64,000 nucleotides of DNA from an uncultured Clostridia bacterium (GTDB lineage Bacteria; Bacillota; Clostridia; Christensenellales; Borkfalkiaceae). Made by a program: the position numbers and the translations under genes. A model generated the notes under the pieces. That model made no database searches. It was not told the origin of the DNA and saw nothing but the letters and a program-made list of their open reading frames with translations. The stretch is from assembly GCA_947595585.1 (NCBI GenBank), contig CANQET010000006.1:1-64000 (forward strand), written 5' to 3'. This document shows, one piece after another, positions 28,591 through 38,412 of this stretch (positions within the stretch are counted from its first letter, which is position 1; each line of letters begins with the position of its first letter).

Positions 28591-30183
28591 TCAGCCTTTG
28601 AGTGCGCTCGCCGCCGTGCGTACGACGGAGAGCCCTGCCTTGTAACGCTCCGCAAACGCCGCAAAGCCCTTCACTTCTTCGGGGTCGGGGAAGACGGTCG
28701 TCCCCTCCTGCCCGCAGAAGACTTTTTTCTCGAGAAAATCCGAAAGATCGCCGCCCTGCAGCATGAAATTCGCGAGGATGGCCATCCCCCAAGCGCCGCC
28801 CTCGCCCGCCGTCTTCATCACCGTGACGGGCGCCGCGAGCGCCGCCGCGAGATAGTTTTGGGCGACGCCCTCCGTCTTGAAGATGCCGCCGTGGCCCGTG
28901 ATGCGATCGAGCGCCACGCCCTCCTCCTTCAGCAGGATGTCGCACCCCACTTTGAGGGCGCCGAAGGCCGCGTAGAGCTCACAGCGCATGAAGTTGGCGA
29001 GGTCAAAGTGCGCATCTTCGGTGCGTACGAACATCGGACGGCCGTGTTCGACGCCCGTCACGTGCTCGTTGGAGACGTAGTTGTAGGCGAGGAGACCGCC
29101 GCAGTCCTTCTCCCCCTTGCGGGAGACGCGGTAGAGAAGCCCGTAGAGCTCCTCTTTGGAGAGGGACGCACCGAGCTCCTTGGCGAATTGCCCGAAGAGC
29201 TCCACCCATGCGTTGAGCTCGGAGGTGCAGTTGTTGCAATGCACCATGCCGACGAGGTCGCCCACGGGCGTCGTGACGAGGTCGATCTCGGGATAGGGGC
29301 GCTTGAGCGGCTTCTCGAGGACGATCATCGCGAAGACGGAGGTGCCCGCGGATACATTGCCCGTACGCACTTTCACGGCGTTGGTGGCGACCATGCCCGT
29401 GCCCGCATCCCCCTCGGGAGGGCAGAGCGGGATCCCGGCCTGCAGGGTGCCCGTAGGGTCGAGAAGGCGTGCCCCCTCGATCGTAAGCTCGCCTGCGGGC
29501 GCTCCCGCGAGCAAAATTTCGGGCAGGATGTCTTCGAGCGCATACGGCACTTTTCCCGCCGTGAGACGGGCGAACGTTTCGAGCATGCCCGCATCGTATC
29601 GTTTGGTTTGGGGGTCGACGGGGAACATGCCGCTCGCCTCCCCGATCCCCGCCGCCCACTTGCCCGTGAGCCTGTGGTGGATGTAGACCGCAAGCGTCGA
29701 AAGATGGGCAATTTTCTGCACATGGGGTTCGTTTTTCAGGATCGCGCGGTAGAGATGTGCGACCGACCAACGCGCGGGGATGTGGTAGCGGAATGCCTCG
29801 GAGAGAAGCTCCGCCGCCTCGGCCGCCGTGTTGTTGCGCCACGTATAGAAGGGCGCAAGAAGGTTGCCCTTCTCGTCGCATGCGATGTAGCCGTGCATCA
29901 TGGCGGAAATGCCGATGGCCCCCACCTTGGTCAGTTGTATTTGATAGGTCTTCTCGACGTCGTCCGCAAGGGCGCGATAGGCGCTCTGCAGACCGTGCTC
30001 AATGTCTTCGAGCGTATACGTCCAGATGCCGCCCGTGTGGCGGTTCTCCCATTCGCAGCTGCCCGAAGCGAGGAGAAGATTGTCTTCCCCGATGAGGACA
30101 GCTTTGATGCGCGTGGAGCCGAACTCGATGCCGAGCGCCGTCTTCCCGCTTGCGATGGCCTTCTGCTTGTTGGCTTCCCCCAT
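28591..30183 (-). CDS. FGGY-family carbohydrate kinase, likely L-ribulokinase by context
   Basis: [51 protein letters not shown]; directly upstream of araD-araA. Confidence 0.85.
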   Translation of the reverse strand: MGEANKQKAIASGKTALGIEFGSTRIKAVLIGEDNLLLASGSCEWENRHTGGIWTYTLEDIEHGLQSAYRALADDVEKTYQIQLTKVGAIGISAMMHGYIACDEKGNLLAPFYTWRNNTAAEAAELLSEAFRYHIPARWSVAHLYRAILKNEPHVQKIAHLSTLAVYIHHRLTGKWAAGIGEASGMFPVDPQTKRYDAGMLETFARLTAGKVPYALEDILPEILLAGAPAGELTIEGARLLDPTGTLQAGIPLCPPEGDAGTGMVATNAVKVRTGNVSAGTSVFAMIVLEKPLKRPYPEIDLVTTPVGDLVGMVHCNNCTSELNAWVELFGQFAKELGASLSKEELYGLLYRVSRKGEKDCGGLLAYNYVSNEHVTGVEHGRPMFVRTEDAHFDLANFMRCELYAAFGALKVGCDILLKEEGVALDRITGHGGIFKTEGVAQNYLAAALAAPVTVMKTAGEGGAWGMAILANFMLQGGDLSDFLEKKVFCGQEGTTVFPDPEEVKGFAAFAERYKAGLSVVRTAASALKG

Positions 30184-30219
30184 TTTCCCCGAAATCTCCC
30201 TATATTAACATACATCTCT

Positions 30220-30248
30220 ATTATAAGATATACGGGCAAGAATTTCAA
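30220..30248 (-). promoter_or_regulatory. sigmaA-type promoter of the arabinose operon
   Basis: Minus strand TTGAAA-17-TATAAT. Confidence 0.65.
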
Positions 30249-30311
30249 GGGGGAAAGGCAAAATATTCGCGAAAATTTTGCGGATCCCGAGGCAAATTCG
30301 GATCTTGGGCA

Positions 30312-30352
30312 CACAAAAAGAGGGAGACCGCCGTCCCCCTCTTCTTTTGCGA
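30312..30352 (-). terminator. Terminator downstream of mscS
   Basis: aaaaagagggagaccgccgtccccctcttctttt hairpin. Confidence 0.65.
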
Positions 30353-30354
30353 TG

Positions 30355-31302
30355 TTATTTCTCGCTCTCGGGCATATGTACGTCGAGCTGCGGGAAAGGA
30401 ATGTGGATGCCGTTCTCCTCGAAGACCGTCTTGATCGCGCCGCGCATCTCGCGCTGTGCGACGGGGAAGTTGCTCTCGAGGCAGGTGGCGCCGAAGTGAA
30501 GATCCACGCTCGAAGCCGAGAGGTTGTCTACGCCGTTGAAGTCGATATCCGAGAGAAGGGACGGGCACATCTCCTTGAGACGGGCCTTGTTCGCCTCGAA
30601 GACTTCCTTCACGTGCTGCAGGTTTTCCTCGTACCCGACGCCGACGATGACGGTGGGATAGGAGTTCTCTCTGCTCTGGTTGACGAAGATCTTGATCGTG
30701 CTGTTGTTGGCGACGCGGATATCCCCGCTGTAGTTGATGAGACGGGTGTTGCGGATACCGATCTCCTGCACGGTGCCGCGCCAACCGTCGATCGTGACGA
30801 TGTCGCCCACCTGAAGGGTCCCGTCGCAGACGAGGAAGATGCCCGCGACGACGTCGGCGATGAGGCTCTGCATGCCGAGCCCGACGACGAGGGTGAGGAC
30901 GCCCGCGCTTGCGATGAGGGCGCCGACGTTCATGCCCCAGACGGCGAAGATCGCGATGACGCATGCGACCCAAATGACGACCTTCACGATGCTCTTCACG
31001 AGTTTTCCGATCGTGATCTTACGGGGCGTGCCGCGGAAGATCCTGCCGAGGATCCAGCAGACGACGTAGAGCACGAGCAAGGTGACGAAGAGCACCTGTA
31101 CCATCCCGACGAGCTTGGGGATGAGCGTGTAGACGAAACGGAGCAGCGGGCTCGTATCTTCGTTTACAGCAAACCAACCATTGACGCTGTCGTTGATCTT
31201 ATCGTAGAACACGAAGCTGAGCACGGTGATCGCAAGGAAGATGAACATCAAAACGAGTCCGACACAAGTGAGTGCCTTTCCTTTTTTTGCAGTGTTTTCC
31301 AT
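30355..31302 (-). CDS. mechanosensitive ion channel, MscS family
   Basis: AGVLTLVVGLGMQSLIADVVAGIFLVCDGTLQVGDIVTIDGWRGTVQEIGIRNTRL. Confidence 0.93.
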   Translation of the reverse strand: MENTAKKGKALTCVGLVLMFIFLAITVLSFVFYDKINDSVNGWFAVNEDTSPLLRFVYTLIPKLVGMVQVLFVTLLVLYVVCWILGRIFRGTPRKITIGKLVKSIVKVVIWVACVIAIFAVWGMNVGALIASAGVLTLVVGLGMQSLIADVVAGIFLVCDGTLQVGDIVTIDGWRGTVQEIGIRNTRLINYSGDIRVANNSTIKIFVNQSRENSYPTVIVGVGYEENLQHVKEVFEANKARLKEMCPSLLSDIDFNGVDNLSASSVDLHFGATCLESNFPVAQREMRGAIKTVFEENGIHIPFPQLDVHMPESEK

Positions 31303-31416
31303 TGATACTGCCTCCTTTTGTGCCCGATTATAGCATCATCGCCGAGGAATGTCAAGCATATAAACAGAATACTATAAGAAAAATATGTGAAAAGAGGCGG
31401 CCGCAGCCGCCCCTCA

Positions 31417-32883
31417 TCAGAGCAAAATACAGATGACGCCCCCCTTCCCTTCGTTGACGATCCGCGTGACCGTTCGCCGCATCTTCTTTTGGATGTTCTC
31501 GCGCATCGAGCGGTTCTTGATCGAGAGCTCTTCGCCGAGCATTTCGCGGAGCGTCTTGCCGAACATGTTGGTGTTCCAAGCGCGGTCGGGCTCGGCGGCC
31601 ATATCCTCGGAGAGGCTCTTCACGAACGCGGCGCTCTGTTCCTCCGTCCCGAGGGCGGGGCGGACTTCGCCGCTGACGTCGACGCGGATGATGTGATAAC
31701 TCGGGGCGTCGGCATGCAGATCTACCCCCACCCGTCCGCTCTTCTTCACGAGGCGGGGCTCGGTGAGGCTCATCTCCGCGGGATCGGGCGAGACGATGCC
31801 GTAGCCGTATTCCTGCGCATCCGAGAAGGCCTGCCCGACGCGGGCGTAGAGCTTCTTCGCCTCGGCAAGGTCGAAGACGTAGCGCATGAGGTCGGCTTCA
31901 TCGTTTAAGGTCTCCCCGCAGACGCCGCCGAGGGCCTCGAGAAGAGCGCCTTCCTTGGGGGTAAGGCGAAGGCGTGCCTTGCCCGTTGCGGCATATAATT
32001 CGATGGACGCGGGCGGATCCCAGCGGCCGCTCTCGGAAAAGAGGGTGTCGAGCAGGGCGCAATCGCTCATCTTGGCGATCTTGGGGGCGATCCCGCGGAT
32101 GCCCGCGATGGCTTCGGCGACGATGGGCGAAGCGGCATCGAGGATACGGACCCAGTCGGGGAGATCGACGTCGATGGAGATGACGGGGAATTCGTAGAGA
32201 ATGCGCTCCAGGACGTCGGAAATGCGGGCGGCGTCGAGCGTCTCACAGTTTTCGGCGACGACGGGTACCCCGTATTTTTCGGAAAGCTCGGCCGCGAGCG
32301 CGGTGCAGGAGGCGGGGTCGCGGCTATTGAGAAGCAGGACGAAGGGCTTACCCGAGGACTTGAGCTCCTCGCAGGCGCGGCGCTCGGCCTCTTCATACGC
32401 AGCACGGGGAAGATCGGCGATCGTGCCGTCCGTCGTGACGAGTACGGCGATCGTCGCGTGATCGTGCATGACGCGGCGGGTCCCCTCCTCCGCCGCCCGA
32501 TCGAAGGGCATGGGCGAAGGATCCCAAGGGGTCTTCACGAGGCGGGGCACGCCGTCTTCCGAAAAGCCGCCCGCACCCTCGACGGGGAAGCCCACGCAAT
32601 CGATGAGACGGACGGTCGCGACAGCGGCGCCGAGCCGAACTTCCGCCCCCTCTTCGGGAACGAATTTGGGCTCGGTCGTCATGACCGTCTTCCCCGCGGC
32701 GGACTGGGGTAGTTCGTCGCGGAACCGCTTTTTCTTCTCCCCCTCCACGGAGGGAAGCACGAGCTCCTCCATGAATTTTTTGATGAATGTGGATTTTCCC
32801 GTGCGCACGGGACCTACTACACCGATGAAGATCTCACCGCCTGTGCGGGTCGCGACGTCCTCGTATACACCGAATGTTTGCAT
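31417..32883 (-). CDS. spoIVA: stage IV sporulation protein A
   Basis: YEDVATRTGGEIFIGVVGPVRTGKSTFIKKFMEELVLP, TMTEPKFVP-like TTEPKFVPEEG. Confidence 0.96.
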   Translation of the reverse strand: MQTFGVYEDVATRTGGEIFIGVVGPVRTGKSTFIKKFMEELVLPSVEGEKKKRFRDELPQSAAGKTVMTTEPKFVPEEGAEVRLGAAVATVRLIDCVGFPVEGAGGFSEDGVPRLVKTPWDPSPMPFDRAAEEGTRRVMHDHATIAVLVTTDGTIADLPRAAYEEAERRACEELKSSGKPFVLLLNSRDPASCTALAAELSEKYGVPVVAENCETLDAARISDVLERILYEFPVISIDVDLPDWVRILDAASPIVAEAIAGIRGIAPKIAKMSDCALLDTLFSESGRWDPPASIELYAATGKARLRLTPKEGALLEALGGVCGETLNDEADLMRYVFDLAEAKKLYARVGQAFSDAQEYGYGIVSPDPAEMSLTEPRLVKKSGRVGVDLHADAPSYHIIRVDVSGEVRPALGTEEQSAAFVKSLSEDMAAEPDRAWNTNMFGKTLREMLGEELSIKNRSMRENIQKKMRRTVTRIVNEGKGGVICILL

Positions 32884-32912
32884 AACTGCCTCCGCGGAAT
32901 TCTTGCTATGGT

Positions 32913-32942
32913 AGGATATGCCGCCGCAGGGCAGGATATGAC
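32913..32942 (-). promoter_or_regulatory. Possible sigmaE-type promoter of spoIVA
   Basis: Minus strand TCATATCC...CATATCCT direct repeat with about 14-nt spacing; weak match. Confidence 0.35.
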
Positions 32943-33173
32943 AAGGCGTGGAAAATGAAGAATGAAGAATGGAGAATTAAGAATGAAAAATGGGAAATGG
33001 GGAATGGGAAATTGAGAGGAAGAAGCCCCCTCCGTGGGAGGGGGACGAAGGGGGTGGGGCGGCGAGAAGGCATATTTTCACGTCATTTCGAACGTAGTGA
33101 GAAATCTCGTCCTTGAGATTCCTCGGCTACGCCTCGGAATGACGTACTGATGTGCCCCTACGCAGTCTGTCCT

Positions 33174-33281
33174 CTTGCTTCCCCTTTTAGGGGAAGTACC
33201 TGCGTAGCAGGGGATAGGGTTTTGAAACCCCTCAGTCACGGCTGCGCCGCGACAGCTCCCCTACAAGGGGAGCCAAGGGGC
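33174..33281 (+). repeat. R1 palindromic repeat
   Basis: cttgcttccccttttaggggaagtacctgcgtagcagggg...gctcccctacaaggggagccaagggg. Confidence 0.88.
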
Positions 33282-33435
33282 ACGAACGTCATTTCGAACG
33301 TTAGTGAGAAATCTCGCCCTTGAGATTCCTCGGCTACGCCTCGGAATGACGGGTTGGGAACCGTTAAACTGCGGAGAAGCAAGCAGAACGAGGAGCGCGC
33401 GGCTTCCCGACGGGAGACGTCGACGGGTACCGTCA

Positions 33436-33512
33436 AACTGCGGAGAAGCAAGCAAGACAAGAAGAACGAGCATTTCCGCAGGGAGTGTACTTTGTCGTAC
33501 ACGACCACCCCG
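33436..33512 (+). repeat. 117-bp TIR element, truncated copy
   Basis: aactgcggagaagcaagcaagacaagaagaacgagcatttccgcagggagtgtactttgtcgtacacgacca, then diverges; a further partial left end at 33367. Confidence 0.8.
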
Positions 33513-33712
33513 CGCGCACTTCTAATTCTCTAAGCGCGGCACGAGCCGTTAGGCGAAGTAAGAATCGCCTTAGCCTTAGCCCCATATTGGTACTCATATA
33601 AGATTAAGACTAAGGCGACCCTTCAACTACGTTCAGGGTGACGTTATTAGAATGAGATTCCTCGGCTACGCCTCGGAATGACGTACTGATGTGCCCCTAC
33701 GCAGTCCGTCCT

Positions 33713-33820
33713 CTTGCTTCCCCTCTTAGGGGAAGTACCTGCGTAGCAGGGGATAGGGTTTTGAAACCCCTCAGTCACGGCTGCGCCGTGCCAGCTCCCC
33801 TACGAGGGGAGCCAAGGGGC
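33713..33820 (+). repeat. R1 palindromic repeat
   Basis: Near-identical to 33174-33281. Confidence 0.88.
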
Positions 33821-34224
33821 CTGAACGTCATTTCGAACGTAGTGAGAAATCTCAAGTAAGATTAAGGCTGCGGCGATTCTTCGACAGGCTCAGAATGACG
33901 TTATTAGAACGAGATTCCTCCTCCCTACGGTCGTCGGAATGACGTGTTGCTTGCCCCCTCCGTGGGAGGGGGATCAAGGGGGTGGGGCGGCGAGAAAGCA
34001 TATTTTCACGTCATTTCGAACGTAGTGAGAAATCTCAAAGTCGAGATTCCTCGGCTACGCCTCGGAATGACGTACTGATGTGCCCCGTCGTCACCTGCCC
34101 ACCCCCCTACCCCCCTCCGATGGAGGGGGTGGTATATACGTCATTTCGAACGTAGTGAGAAATCTCGCCCTTGAGATTCCTCACCCCCCATGGGGGTTCG
34201 GAATGACGTGGTCGGTAACCGTCA

Positions 34225-34341
34225 AACTGCGGAGAAGCAAGCAAGACAAGGAGAACGAGCATTTCCGACGGGAGTGTACTTTGTCGTACACGACCAAGGA
34301 AAGCGCAGTTCGACACAGTATTGCGCCGCTTATCCGCAGTT
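34225..34341 (+). repeat. 117-bp element with terminal inverted repeats, complete copy
   Basis: AACTGCGGAGAAG...CTTATCCGCAGTT; near-identical to 63258-63374. Confidence 0.85.
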
Positions 34342-34365
34342 CGAGGGTACGAAGTCCAGAAAAAA

Positions 34366-34392
34366 CCGCACTTGGGGTGCGGTTTTTTATGC
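34366..34392 (-). terminator. Terminator for the 34387 gene
   Basis: aaaaaaCCGCACttggGGTGCGGtttttt. Confidence 0.65.
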
Positions 34393-35181
34393 TTTGATCG
34401 CCTGAAAATATGGGTCGTTGGTGAAATCGCGCGGCTTGTTGTACTCCCCCCCGAGCGCCTCGATCGCGTATTTGAGTTCCTGATATTCGAGGAAGTTGAT
34501 GTCGTCGCGGTCGATGACTTCGAGGAGCACGGGAAGGGCACGGGGATCGCCGTACGCCGCGAGATAACTCGCCCGCATGGGGAGCTCTTCCCCGGCACAG
34601 CGGAAGGCCGCAAGCAGCATCGCGTAGACGGCTTCGTCCCGCTCTTTGCAGCGGGAGAGGATCTCGAGCATGATCTCCGTGCGTACGCCCGCCTGATAGC
34701 GCGCGATCGCGCGTTCCTTGGCCGCATCCGCCCCCGCTTTGAGCTGTTCGGTGACGGCTTCGACGAGCTCCTCCTCCGAATCGCCGTCTTCGAGGATAGA
34801 AAAGTAGGCGTCGAAGGCCGCGGGATCGGCGCCGACGAGGTTGACGGCGAGCATGGAGAGTTCGCTCTCCCCCTCCGAGAGCAGGCGGATGAGGGCGGCA
34901 TGGTCGCCTCGGGCCTCCACTTCACGGCACAAGAAATCGGAAGCGGGCACCCCTTCGCGGGTGTGGGAGACGAGCGTCTCCACGAGCTCGGCGCCGTCCA
35001 TGGCGGCGTAGTAGCCCTTGGGGGTATCCTGTGCCTCGGGAAGATAGGTCTCCCCGAATTTCCGATAGAGTTTGGGGATGAGCGCTTCCCACTGTTTTTC
35101 GGTGTATTTTCCGCCGTTCTTCTGCATGTAATCGGCGAGCTTTTCATCGAAGATCCCGTCGAAATCGATGAGTTTTTTCAT
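34387..35181 (-). CDS. hypothetical protein (helical-repeat-like)
   Basis: 264-aa ORF, acidic, repeated Ala-rich helices; operon-like spacing. Confidence 0.75.
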   Translation of the reverse strand: MKKLIDFDGIFDEKLADYMQKNGGKYTEKQWEALIPKLYRKFGETYLPEAQDTPKGYYAAMDGAELVETLVSHTREGVPASDFLCREVEARGDHAALIRLLSEGESELSMLAVNLVGADPAAFDAYFSILEDGDSEEELVEAVTEQLKAGADAAKERAIARYQAGVRTEIMLEILSRCKERDEAVYAMLLAAFRCAGEELPMRASYLAAYGDPRALPVLLEVIDRDDINFLEYQELKYAIEALGGEYNKPRDFTNDPYFQAIKA

Positions 35182-35191
35182 ATAGGCCCCC

Positions 35192-36820
35192 CTACATCAT
35201 GAGATCGAGGATCATGCGCACCTTGCGTTCCTCGGCTTCGTATTCCTTGCAAATTTTGGAAAAATCGTGCTCCCCTTGCGGGATGCGTGCCTCGCGGTAG
35301 ATCGCGGCGGCAAGGGCCTCGCGCTCGGTGAGAAGTTTTCTCTCCCCCGCCTCGCACAGCGTCGCGAAGATATCTTCGGCCGCGGCGCAGATCCTCGTCT
35401 CGCAGTCGTCTGCAACGAGGATGTTCTTGATATAGACGTCGGCAAAGGCATGCAGAAAGGTCGTTTGATCCCGCGTCCCGATATCGAGGGCGTAGTAGAG
35501 GATCTCCTTGTAGAAGCCGCAGATGACGACGCCGAAGGAATTCTCCTCGTTGCGGAGGGTGAGGTCGTGGAGGATCGAGAATTTTACGCCCTCTTCGCCG
35601 TTGTGATCGAGGAGAAAACTGCGGAGAAGTTCATCTTGGCGGCATCGTACGGCGATCTTGGCGGCAAACAGCTGAAGTTTGATATCCCGTCCCTCCATTT
35701 CGTCGAAGGCGAGGCGGAAGGCTTCCTGAAATTCATCGGGGTCGGCGATCTTATCTTCATCCTCGGCCTCGGAGAGAAGGTAGCTCGCGATCCTGCGGTA
35801 ATCGGCCTCGGGAAGGCGGTAGAAGTAGGACATATAGACCTTCTCGCCCGCATCGCGCGCACGGCGGAGCTTTTCCAGCCAGAAGTGGGCGACCGCCTTG
35901 CGGGGGTAGACCGTCGTGAGCAGCTCGAGGGCTTCGATCGCCTCCTCGGGCCGCCCCAAATAACAGGCGGCTACGGCGAAGAACCAGAGCACGTTTTCAT
36001 CGTAGGGGATACGCTCGCGGAGGATACGCAGCTTCTCATAGGCCGCCCCGTGCAGCCCCGTCTCGCAGAGCGCCGTGGCGATGCGGTAGAGATCGTCGGT
36101 CGCGGTCACGGGGAGCATAGCGAGTTTTTCGGCGACATTTTTTGCCTCGGGGCGCTTCTCCCTCGCCCCCAAGACGGCGCAATACGTCGTGAGGATCTGC
36201 ACGTTGTCGGGATAGTCCCCGATGAGCGCCTCGCACTCCCGCTGCGCCCCCTCTTCATCGCCGCTCATGAGCGTACACATGGCCGCAAGCCCCATCCCGG
36301 AGGCATAGTCTTCGCTCTCTTCGGGGATGGAAGCAAACTTCTCGCGGGCGAGGTCGAGGTTGCCCTCCTTCAAGAGGGACAGCCCCGCGGCGAGGACTTC
36401 GGGATGATGCTGGGGAAGGTCTACGCCGTCGCTGCGGACGAGATGCAATTCGGGCGGGGGATCGCCTTCGGGGAGGAAGATATCCTCATCGTATGCACGG
36501 CGGAAGAAGAATCCCGAGCGGAAGTCGTTGCCGAGATTCATATAGCAGACGGCAAGCCCCTCGTAGCCCTCGGGAAAATCCGCCTCGTTGCAGGTATCGA
36601 GGAAGCGATACCACGCATCGGCGGCAAGCTCCCACAGCTCGAGCGCCTCATAGACGTCGGCATAGATCGCATAGGCATCGGCGAGGGGCGCATTGCGCGC
36701 TTCCCGCTTGTTGAGTATGGTGAGGGCGCCGAGATAGTCGCCCTCGTTGAATCGATCCTCGGCGCTGTCGAGCAAAAAATCGTCGCCGAAATCGAGCTTC
36801 AGTTCTCTACTTTTCTCCAT
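35192..36820 (-). CDS. TPR-like repeat protein
   Basis: FNEGDYLGALTILNKREARNAPLADAYAIYADVYEALELWELAADAWYRFLD. Confidence 0.8.
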   Translation of the reverse strand: MEKSRELKLDFGDDFLLDSAEDRFNEGDYLGALTILNKREARNAPLADAYAIYADVYEALELWELAADAWYRFLDTCNEADFPEGYEGLAVCYMNLGNDFRSGFFFRRAYDEDIFLPEGDPPPELHLVRSDGVDLPQHHPEVLAAGLSLLKEGNLDLAREKFASIPEESEDYASGMGLAAMCTLMSGDEEGAQRECEALIGDYPDNVQILTTYCAVLGAREKRPEAKNVAEKLAMLPVTATDDLYRIATALCETGLHGAAYEKLRILRERIPYDENVLWFFAVAACYLGRPEEAIEALELLTTVYPRKAVAHFWLEKLRRARDAGEKVYMSYFYRLPEADYRRIASYLLSEAEDEDKIADPDEFQEAFRLAFDEMEGRDIKLQLFAAKIAVRCRQDELLRSFLLDHNGEEGVKFSILHDLTLRNEENSFGVVICGFYKEILYYALDIGTRDQTTFLHAFADVYIKNILVADDCETRICAAAEDIFATLCEAGERKLLTEREALAAAIYREARIPQGEHDFSKICKEYEAEERKVRMILDLMM

Positions 36821-37706
36821 GCCCGCCTCCGCCGAAGAGATGTTCTACCTCTCTCCGTGTGAATTCGTAGGTCGTGTTGCAATCGTGACAATGGACGCGG
36901 ATGGCCCCCTCCTCTTTGAGGAGCGCCAAAGCCTCCGCTTTGCCCATCGCAAAGACGGCCGCGGCCGCACGTTCCCTCGAACAGCGGCAACGGAATCTTA
37001 TTTCCCGCGCGGTCTCTTCGGGGAAGGGAAGGCCGAAGTCCGAAAAGATCCCCTCTGCGCCCTCTTCTGCGATGCGGCGGGAGATCTCGCGGTAGCGCCC
37101 GATCGCGGCTTCCGTCCGCGAAAAGGCCTCCTCGTCCGCCCCCGGCATGGGCTGCAGAAACACGCCCCCCGCACCGAGGCAGCTGCCGTCCGTCGCGATC
37201 CTTACGCCGAGCGCGATCGCCGTCGGGCGCTGTTCGCTGATGAGAAAGTAGGCCGAAAAGTCGTCGCCGAGCTCCCCCGAACGAAGGGGGCTCGTCCCGA
37301 CGAAGGGGATCCCCTCTCCGTCGTCCCGCACGACGGTGATGGTGCCGTCGCGGCCCGTAAAGCCGCCGACGTCGAGCTTGCCGTCCGCACGGGGCGGGAG
37401 GACGACATCGGGATGATCGACGAAACCGCGCAAGTTGAGAGCGCCGTCGCCCGCAGTGCGGATCTTCCCCCCGGCGCCGTGGCCGTCGACCGTGACCGAG
37501 ATGACGCTTCCCTCCTCCTTCAGCCAGCTGCAGAGGTAGGCCGTCGCGGTGAGCGTCCGCCCGAGCGCCGCCGCCGCAAGCGCCGAGAGCCCGTGGCGGG
37601 AGATGGCCTCCGCAACGAGCGCCGTCGTATCGAGTACGGCGAGGGAGACGGTGCCGTCCCAGATGAGTTGTCTTGCGATCATACTCTTTTGCATAGGAAA
37701 TTCCAC
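36807..37706 (-). CDS. hslO: Hsp33 family redox-regulated chaperone
   Basis: LGRTLTATAYLCSWLK; C-terminal CxC/CxxC (RCRCS, CHDC). Confidence 0.92.
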   Translation of the reverse strand: MEFPMQKSMIARQLIWDGTVSLAVLDTTALVAEAISRHGLSALAAAALGRTLTATAYLCSWLKEEGSVISVTVDGHGAGGKIRTAGDGALNLRGFVDHPDVVLPPRADGKLDVGGFTGRDGTITVVRDDGEGIPFVGTSPLRSGELGDDFSAYFLISEQRPTAIALGVRIATDGSCLGAGGVFLQPMPGADEEAFSRTEAAIGRYREISRRIAEEGAEGIFSDFGLPFPEETAREIRFRCRCSRERAAAAVFAMGKAEALALLKEEGAIRVHCHDCNTTYEFTRREVEHLFGGGGHGEK

Positions 37707-38410
37707 CTGTCGCTCCCCTCCTTGGGGGTGCCGAGATGCCCTTCCGCCGACAAAACTTCGAACTTCGGGGCGAGGGCCGAAAGGAGCGCCTGCTCCTCGT
37801 GGATGTATTGGATATGGCGGGCGTCGCTGCGGGAAAACTTACCGTCCTTCTCCCTTTGGAAGAGGGTGACATCGAGCTCCACCCTGTCTTCGAAGAGATG
37901 GCTGAAGGCAAGATAAGTCACCTCGTCGCGATCGTCCGCGAACATATTATTCGCAAGTTTTTCGCGGAGCTTGCACGGCGTGCTCACATCGAACCAGAAG
38001 ACGCCGCCCTTTTCAAGGCACGCGGCGACATGCGAGAAGGCCGCGGGAAGCGCCTCGGGCCGCAAATAGTTGAAGCAATCGTTGGGCGAGAGGATGAAGT
38101 CGTACTTCCCGGGTGTACGGAGCGCACGGGCGTCGGCCCGGACGAAGGAGACGGAAAGCCCCTCTTCCGCCGCCTTCTTCGCCGCGACGGTGAGCATGCG
38201 TTCGGAGATATCGGCCCCCGTCATCTCGTACCCCGCCCGCGCGAGCGCACGCGAAAAGGCGCCGCTGCCGCAACCGAGCTCGAGGCCCCGCCTTCCCGCA
38301 TGGTGACGGGCGAGGCCCTCAATAAAATACTGCGACCATTTGGGATAGTCGCAGTCATCGTTCAGATATTCGAACCACTCGGCGAGGGGATCGTATGGCT
38401 GCATCGACAT
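37679..38410 (-). CDS. class I SAM-dependent methyltransferase
   Basis: GLELGCGSGAFSRALARAGYEMTGADISERML, YDFILSPNDCFNYL. Confidence 0.9.
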   Translation of the reverse strand: MSMQPYDPLAEWFEYLNDDCDYPKWSQYFIEGLARHHAGRRGLELGCGSGAFSRALARAGYEMTGADISERMLTVAAKKAAEEGLSVSFVRADARALRTPGKYDFILSPNDCFNYLRPEALPAAFSHVAACLEKGGVFWFDVSTPCKLREKLANNMFADDRDEVTYLAFSHLFEDRVELDVTLFQREKDGKFSRSDARHIQYIHEEQALLSALAPKFEVLSAEGHLGTPKEGSDRWNFLCKRV

Positions 38411-38412
38411 GT

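Larger units (their letters stand above)
32944..34370. repeat. 1.4-kb non-coding repeat island
   Basis: Mosaic of R1, R2, R3 and 117-bp-element copies also found at 10.6-11.0 kb and 62.6-63.4 kb. Confidence 0.85.

Noticed and set aside
33236-33525. Short ORFs in repeat islands (e.g. MLVLLVLLASPQFDG..., 33261-33473, 34107-35147, 62720-63379)
   Set aside because: They translate repeat DNA and differ between islands only as the repeats do; no independent coding evidence.
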